Positions 61,897 to 64,000 of a DNA stretch of 64,000 nt are shown one piece after another. The first letter of the stretch is position 1; each line of letters starts with the position of its first letter. Under the pieces are notes generated by a model, which worked only from the letters and a program-made list of their open reading frames with translations, was not told the DNA's origin and did no database searches. A program made the position numbers and the translations under genes. Origin of the DNA: Vibrio tubiashii (GTDB lineage: Bacteria > Pseudomonadota > Gammaproteobacteria > Enterobacterales > Vibrionaceae); contig NZ_CP117029.1 in the NCBI RefSeq assembly GCF_028551255.1, forward strand, positions 1,550,001 to 1,614,000, read 5' to 3'.

Positions 61897-62692
61897 TGAA
61901 CACTTGTGAATCGTTGTCATTGTCGTCTTCATCTTTTGGTCTATCAGAAGCAATAATTTTTAGCTTAATGCCAAACATATTGCGGTATACGATTCCCTTC
62001 ACGTGGAAGAAGAAAGGCAGGACGAAAATCAGCCCTAAGCCGTAGAACATCATACCAACAACAAACATGACTGAGACAACAGAATATATTCCAGCTAGAA
62101 CGAAGATCTTCTTGTTGACTGCGCGAAGCGATAAAAGCAGAGATTGCATCGGTGGTACCTGCTTTTCACAAATCAGAAGAATGGAGTTGGTAAATGCCAG
62201 AGATAGGTAGAGAGATAGCAACGGGAAAATCATCCCTGCTATACCTTGTAACAGCAAGCTAAACAAGGTGGCTAGAATGACTGGCACTGTGTACTGCAGG
62301 CCCTTACCAATATGACGAGGCTTGGTCATTAGACCGGCGGCATGGCTCATTGCCATTAAAGAAATCCCTGCATAAATCGGGGCGCTAATCACTTCGTAGC
62401 TAAAGTTTGCCACCATGATCGCGTTGAAGATGCTTGGATCAAAGGCGTCTGGATTGGTAACGGCATCAATAATGATCCCCGGGTTACCTAACTGCAATTT
62501 AAGCGCGATGTAGAAAATAGCCAATTGCAGTACGATCAGCACCACTATCGCTGGAGAAAAAGAAAGGAAGTGCTTTACTGTGTGTTGCCAAGCCTCCTTA
62601 AAGACCTCGCCGGCTTTAAGTTCGTAGTCGCCCGAAAGTGCACGCTCTACGCTGCCACCTAAGTTGAAGTCTTTTTCAATGTCATTATTCAT
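61889..62692 (-). CDS. Membrane protein, unknown (BPSS1780-like)
   Basis: A 267-residue integral membrane protein, with five or six helices and an acidic tail (DRPKDEDDNDNDSQ). The start MNNDIEKDFNLGG at 62692 is preferred to an upstream ATG. It overlaps the Bax-like gene and is probably cotranscribed. The function is unknown. Confidence 0.7.
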   Translation of the reverse strand: MNNDIEKDFNLGGSVERALSGDYELKAGEVFKEAWQHTVKHFLSFSPAIVVLIVLQLAIFYIALKLQLGNPGIIIDAVTNPDAFDPSIFNAIMVANFSYEVISAPIYAGISLMAMSHAAGLMTKPRHIGKGLQYTVPVILATLFSLLLQGIAGMIFPLLSLYLSLAFTNSILLICEKQVPPMQSLLLSLRAVNKKIFVLAGIYSVVSVMFVVGMMFYGLGLIFVLPFFFHVKGIVYRNMFGIKLKIIASDRPKDEDDNDNDSQVFNA

Positions 62693-62755
62693 TCTTGAAT
62701 CCAGTGCCTGATTTGACAATAACCAAGCTAACTTGTTGATAAAAATTGGCTTCAT

Positions 62756-63062
62756 TATACGTCAACCAAACTCAGTCTAAAATCGGATCTCGCCTTGCTG
62801 CTTGCTTTATCGACTGTTTGGTTGATAATTAACCACTAAACGCATCGTATCAGTATAGATATCTGACTCAGAAATAAAGGAAATTCTCCTCTGAATGCGC
62901 GGTTTATTTAGCATACAGAGAGTATGGTAAGGAATGTTTACTTTTACCTGCAAAAATTTTTCTGTTTCAGAATAAGAAAATGCTTTGAATTCACAATTTT
63001 GGTGATTATGATGCGCGCCTCGAATTTGTGTAACGACGGGTCATTTCAAATCAGTGACCAAG
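62756..63062. other. Intergenic region upstream of potA
   Basis: About 300 bp without genes. It contains the probable potA promoter (62985-63012) and a GC-poor leader with no clear structured RNA. Confidence 0.5.
62985..63012 (+). promoter_or_regulatory. Probable potA promoter
   Basis: TTGAAT (62985-62990), a 16-bp spacer and TATGAT (63007-63012) make a near-consensus sigma70 promoter about 50 bp before the potA start. Confidence 0.55.
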
Positions 63063-64000
63063 GTGGGAGAAAAACAGACGTTGAACGCTAAACAAGATGC
63101 AGGAAAACCAGTAGTTAAACTGACTGGAATTAGCAAAAGTTTCGATGGTAAGGAGATCATCGCAAATCTTAACCTTGATGTTAATCATGGTGAGTTTCTA
63201 ACGATTTTGGGTCCTTCTGGTTGTGGTAAAACAACCGTGTTGAGGATGATTGCCGGTTTTGAAACCGCAGATAAAGGCGAAATTATTCTTGCTGACCAAA
63301 ACGTAACTCAAGTTCCTGCTGAGCAAAGGCATGTAAACACTGTATTCCAGAGTTATGCACTCTTCCCTCATATGACGGTTTTTGAAAACGTGGCTTTTGG
63401 CTTGCGCATGCAAAAAGTGCCATCTGACGATATTGAACCTCGCGTAATGGAAGCATTACGTATGGTTCGTCTTGAAAAAATGGCACAGCGTAAACCTCAC
63501 CAATTATCTGGTGGTCAACAGCAACGTATTGCTATTGCACGTGCCGTTGTCAACAAACCAAAAGTGTTGCTGCTTGATGAATCTTTATCTGCACTAGATT
63601 ACAAACTGCGTAAACAGATGCAGATCGAACTGAAGCAACTGCAGCGTCAGCTAGGTATTACCTTTATTTTTGTTACTCACGATCAGGAAGAAGCCCTTTC
63701 GATGTCAGACCGCATCATTGTTATGCGTGACGGCGTGGTTGAGCAAGACGGCTCTCCGCGTGAGATTTACGAAGAGCCGAAAAACCTATTTGTTGCGCGT
63801 TTTATTGGTGAAATCAACGTGTTCAACGCCACCATGATTGAACGTATCGATGAGAAACGTATTCGTGCTGAGATTGAAGGTGTTGAGTCGGTGGTTTACT
63901 ACGATAAACCAGCCGCTAGCGGTGACAAACTGCAAGTACTACTTCGCCCAGAAGACTTACGTATCGAAGAGATTAAAGAGTCTGAGCAGAAAGGCATTGT
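63063..64000 (+). CDS. potA: Spermidine/putrescine ABC transporter ATPase PotA, 3'-truncated
   Basis: The ATPase that powers polyamine uptake with PotBCD. The first 312 residues are present, and the frame is open to the window end. Walker [10 protein letters not shown], signature LSGGQQQR and Walker B VLLLDES are present, and the TOBE-type C-terminal domain begins near 270. The likely start is GTG at 63063 ([14 protein letters not shown]), with TTG at 63081 as an alternative. The rest, and potBCD, lie outside the window. Confidence 0.93.
   Translation, partial: MGEKQTLNAKQDAGKPVVKLTGISKSFDGKEIIANLNLDVNHGEFLTILGPSGCGKTTVLRMIAGFETADKGEIILADQNVTQVPAEQRHVNTVFQSYALFPHMTVFENVAFGLRMQKVPSDDIEPRVMEALRMVRLEKMAQRKPHQLSGGQQQRIAIARAVVNKPKVLLLDESLSALDYKLRKQMQIELKQLQRQLGITFIFVTHDQEEALSMSDRIIVMRDGVVEQDGSPREIYEEPKNLFVARFIGEINVFNATMIERIDEKRIRAEIEGVESVVYYDKPAASGDKLQVLLRPEDLRIEEIKESEQKGI

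Noticed and set aside
1..64000. tRNA and rRNA genes
   Set aside because: No cloverleaf or rRNA-like sequence was noticed on either strand by eye; a dedicated scan was not possible.

Overview
The window is chromosomal DNA of a Vibrio or a very close relative, most likely from the terminus of chromosome 1. The outer parts carry a housekeeping order familiar from Vibrio: gdhB-pyrD-zapC-rlmKL-uup-rmf-fabA-lonH-matP on the left, and ccoNOQP-ccoH-ccoI-ccoS-fnr-uspE-ttcA-MATE-potA on the right. Between the two blocks lie three dif-like XerC/XerD sites, at 23103-23130, 38543-38571 and 46510-46537. From memory, this is the same neighbourhood in which V. cholerae carries dif1 and its CTX/TLC prophages.

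Layout. 1-20.6 kb: backbone genes (NAD-glutamate dehydrogenase, pyrimidine synthesis, cell division, rRNA methylation, ribosome hibernation, fatty acid synthesis, Ter organisation), then a more variable set (LysE exporter, AlaX-like protein, methyltransferase, DUF1848). 20.73-23.08 kb: an ISNCY-like insertion sequence with a frameshifted transposase and about 0.9 kb of passenger DNA. That DNA encodes a 25-residue hydrophobic peptide resembling the type I toxin TisB. 23.10-38.55 kb (element 1): a tailless, double-jelly-roll, PM2/autolykivirus-like provirus. It has a RepA-like initiator with a DnaA-box region, an A32-type packaging ATPase, a PM2 P2-like major capsid protein, a run of small membrane proteins, an M15 endolysin and a holin-like gene. 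In the convergent gap of this provirus sits an integron-type attC cassette array without integrase (32.2-36.1 kb). It holds a zinc-finger protein, an unknown protein, an M48-like metallopeptidase and a DUF2971 protein. 38.55-46.52 kb (element 2): an inovirus (filamentous phage) prophage with Rep, ssDNA-binding protein, coat proteins, pIII-like adhesin, DUF2523 protein, Zot/pI ATPase and an unusual DEDDh exonuclease. 46.7-64 kb: an orphan Tle-like lipase, then the cbb3 oxidase cluster with its assembly genes, fnr behind a perfect FNR box, uspE, ttcA, a MATE pump, envelope genes and the start of potA.

How it fits together. No integrase gene is visible in either element. Both are bounded by dif-type sites, the leftmost keeping a canonical XerC arm and the rightmost a perfect XerD arm. 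That is what two successive Xer-mediated integrations into one dif would leave. Two unrelated virus types, one tailless icosahedral and one filamentous, therefore appear to share one integration strategy. They also carry the same kinds of regulators at their ends: a DUF3653-like protein beside one attachment site and a Cro/DUF3693-like repressor beside the other. Closing element 1 into a circle gives a leftward regulatory operon and a rightward replication/late operon that converge exactly where the cassette array sits. This compound structure is the most novel feature of the window.
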